Shown: one piece after another, positions 63,933 to 64,000 of the stretch | Layout: each line of letters opens with the position of its first letter | How positions within the stretch are numbered: position 1 is the stretch's first letter | Assembly (NCBI GenBank): GCA_019638085.1 | Contig: JAHBUL010000002.1 | Coordinates: forward strand, 1-64,000 | DNA: 64,000 nucleotides | Origin: Flavobacteriales bacterium | Lineage (GTDB): Bacteria > Bacteroidota > Bacteroidia > Flavobacteriales_F > PHOS-HE28 | Direction: 5' to 3' | Notes under the pieces: model-generated | What the model was told of the DNA's origin: nothing | The model's input: the letters and a program-made list of their open reading frames with translations, nothing else | Database searches by the model: none | Position numbers and translations under genes: made by a program

Positions 63933-64000
63933 GTTGGGTTCTTCTTTAGCTGTTCCAAAAGCGCGGGCAACTTCACCGAAGCCACCGCCACGCGTTCATC
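63929..64000 (-). CDS. 3' end of an upstream gene, cut by the window edge
   Basis: Twenty-three codons and a TGA can be read, ending EQLKKNPT. The TGA overlaps the ATG of the GT4 fusion as ATGA, so the frame is fixed by coupling rather than by recognised homology. The gene probably belongs to the same operon as the GT4 fusion. No function can be seen from so short a piece. Confidence 0.5.
   Translation of the reverse strand, partial: DERVAVASVKLPALLEQLKKNPT

Overview
The window comes from a G+C-rich member of the Bacteroidota, most likely of the Flavobacteriales type. At least nine encoded proteins are secreted and end in a type IX secretion (T9SS) C-terminal sorting domain (Y/F-P-N-P near the start, G-x-Y/V near the end). 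The protein families also fit: Reg_prop propellers, SBBP and delta-60 repeats, FG-GAP/ASPIC proteins, an M43 metalloprotease, CotH and DUF5676. The few recognisable promoters have the Bacteroidota form (TTG, then about 18-20 bases, then TAnnTTTG). No rRNA, tRNA, phage, insertion sequence or CRISPR array was seen.

Left part (1-18 kb) is mostly housekeeping and signalling. It starts with a cut membrane protein and fabI. A secreted TPR protein with a caspase-like domain that has lost its cysteine comes next, followed closely by a large Reg_prop sensor fused to a class III adenylate cyclase. A minus-strand run carries dapB, two tandem signal peptidases, a lipoprotein and a CoA-type NUDIX hydrolase. 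guaA overlaps a LysM/receptor-like protein, and a FecCD-type ABC permease overlaps its ATPase.

Middle part (18-44.9 kb) is an accessory, surface-protein region. It has nine T9SS cargo or related secreted proteins, several built from tandem protein repeats (86-aa, 44-aa, SBBP, delta-60, FG-GAP). It also has a membrane-anchored TPR/HTH regulator, a PAS-LuxR regulator, an MFS transporter, small membrane proteins and non-coding repeats. The repeats are a phased direct-repeat operator at 25.1 kb, two short tandem arrays at 32.5-32.7 kb and a 194-bp inverted-repeat element at 38.7 kb.

Right part (44.9-64 kb) runs entirely on the minus strand and looks like a physiological island. From upstream to downstream it has a GT4 glycosyltransferase/hairpin-glycosidase fusion, three small heavy-metal-binding proteins, a PPK2 polyphosphate kinase, DUF5676, an unusual copper-type P-ATPase and DUF6629. 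Then follows a tightly coupled eight-gene operon: acetate kinase, phosphoketolase, class I aldolase, an RpiB-histidine phosphatase fusion, mannose-6-P isomerase, a phosphomannomutase-like HAD protein, a GH130 mannoside phosphorylase and an MFS transporter. The enzymes line up as a route from a beta-mannoside via Man-1-P, Man-6-P and Fru-6-P to acetyl-P, acetate and ATP. I consider this operon, with the metal/polyphosphate genes beside it, the most interesting system in the window. Its function is inferred from family assignment only.
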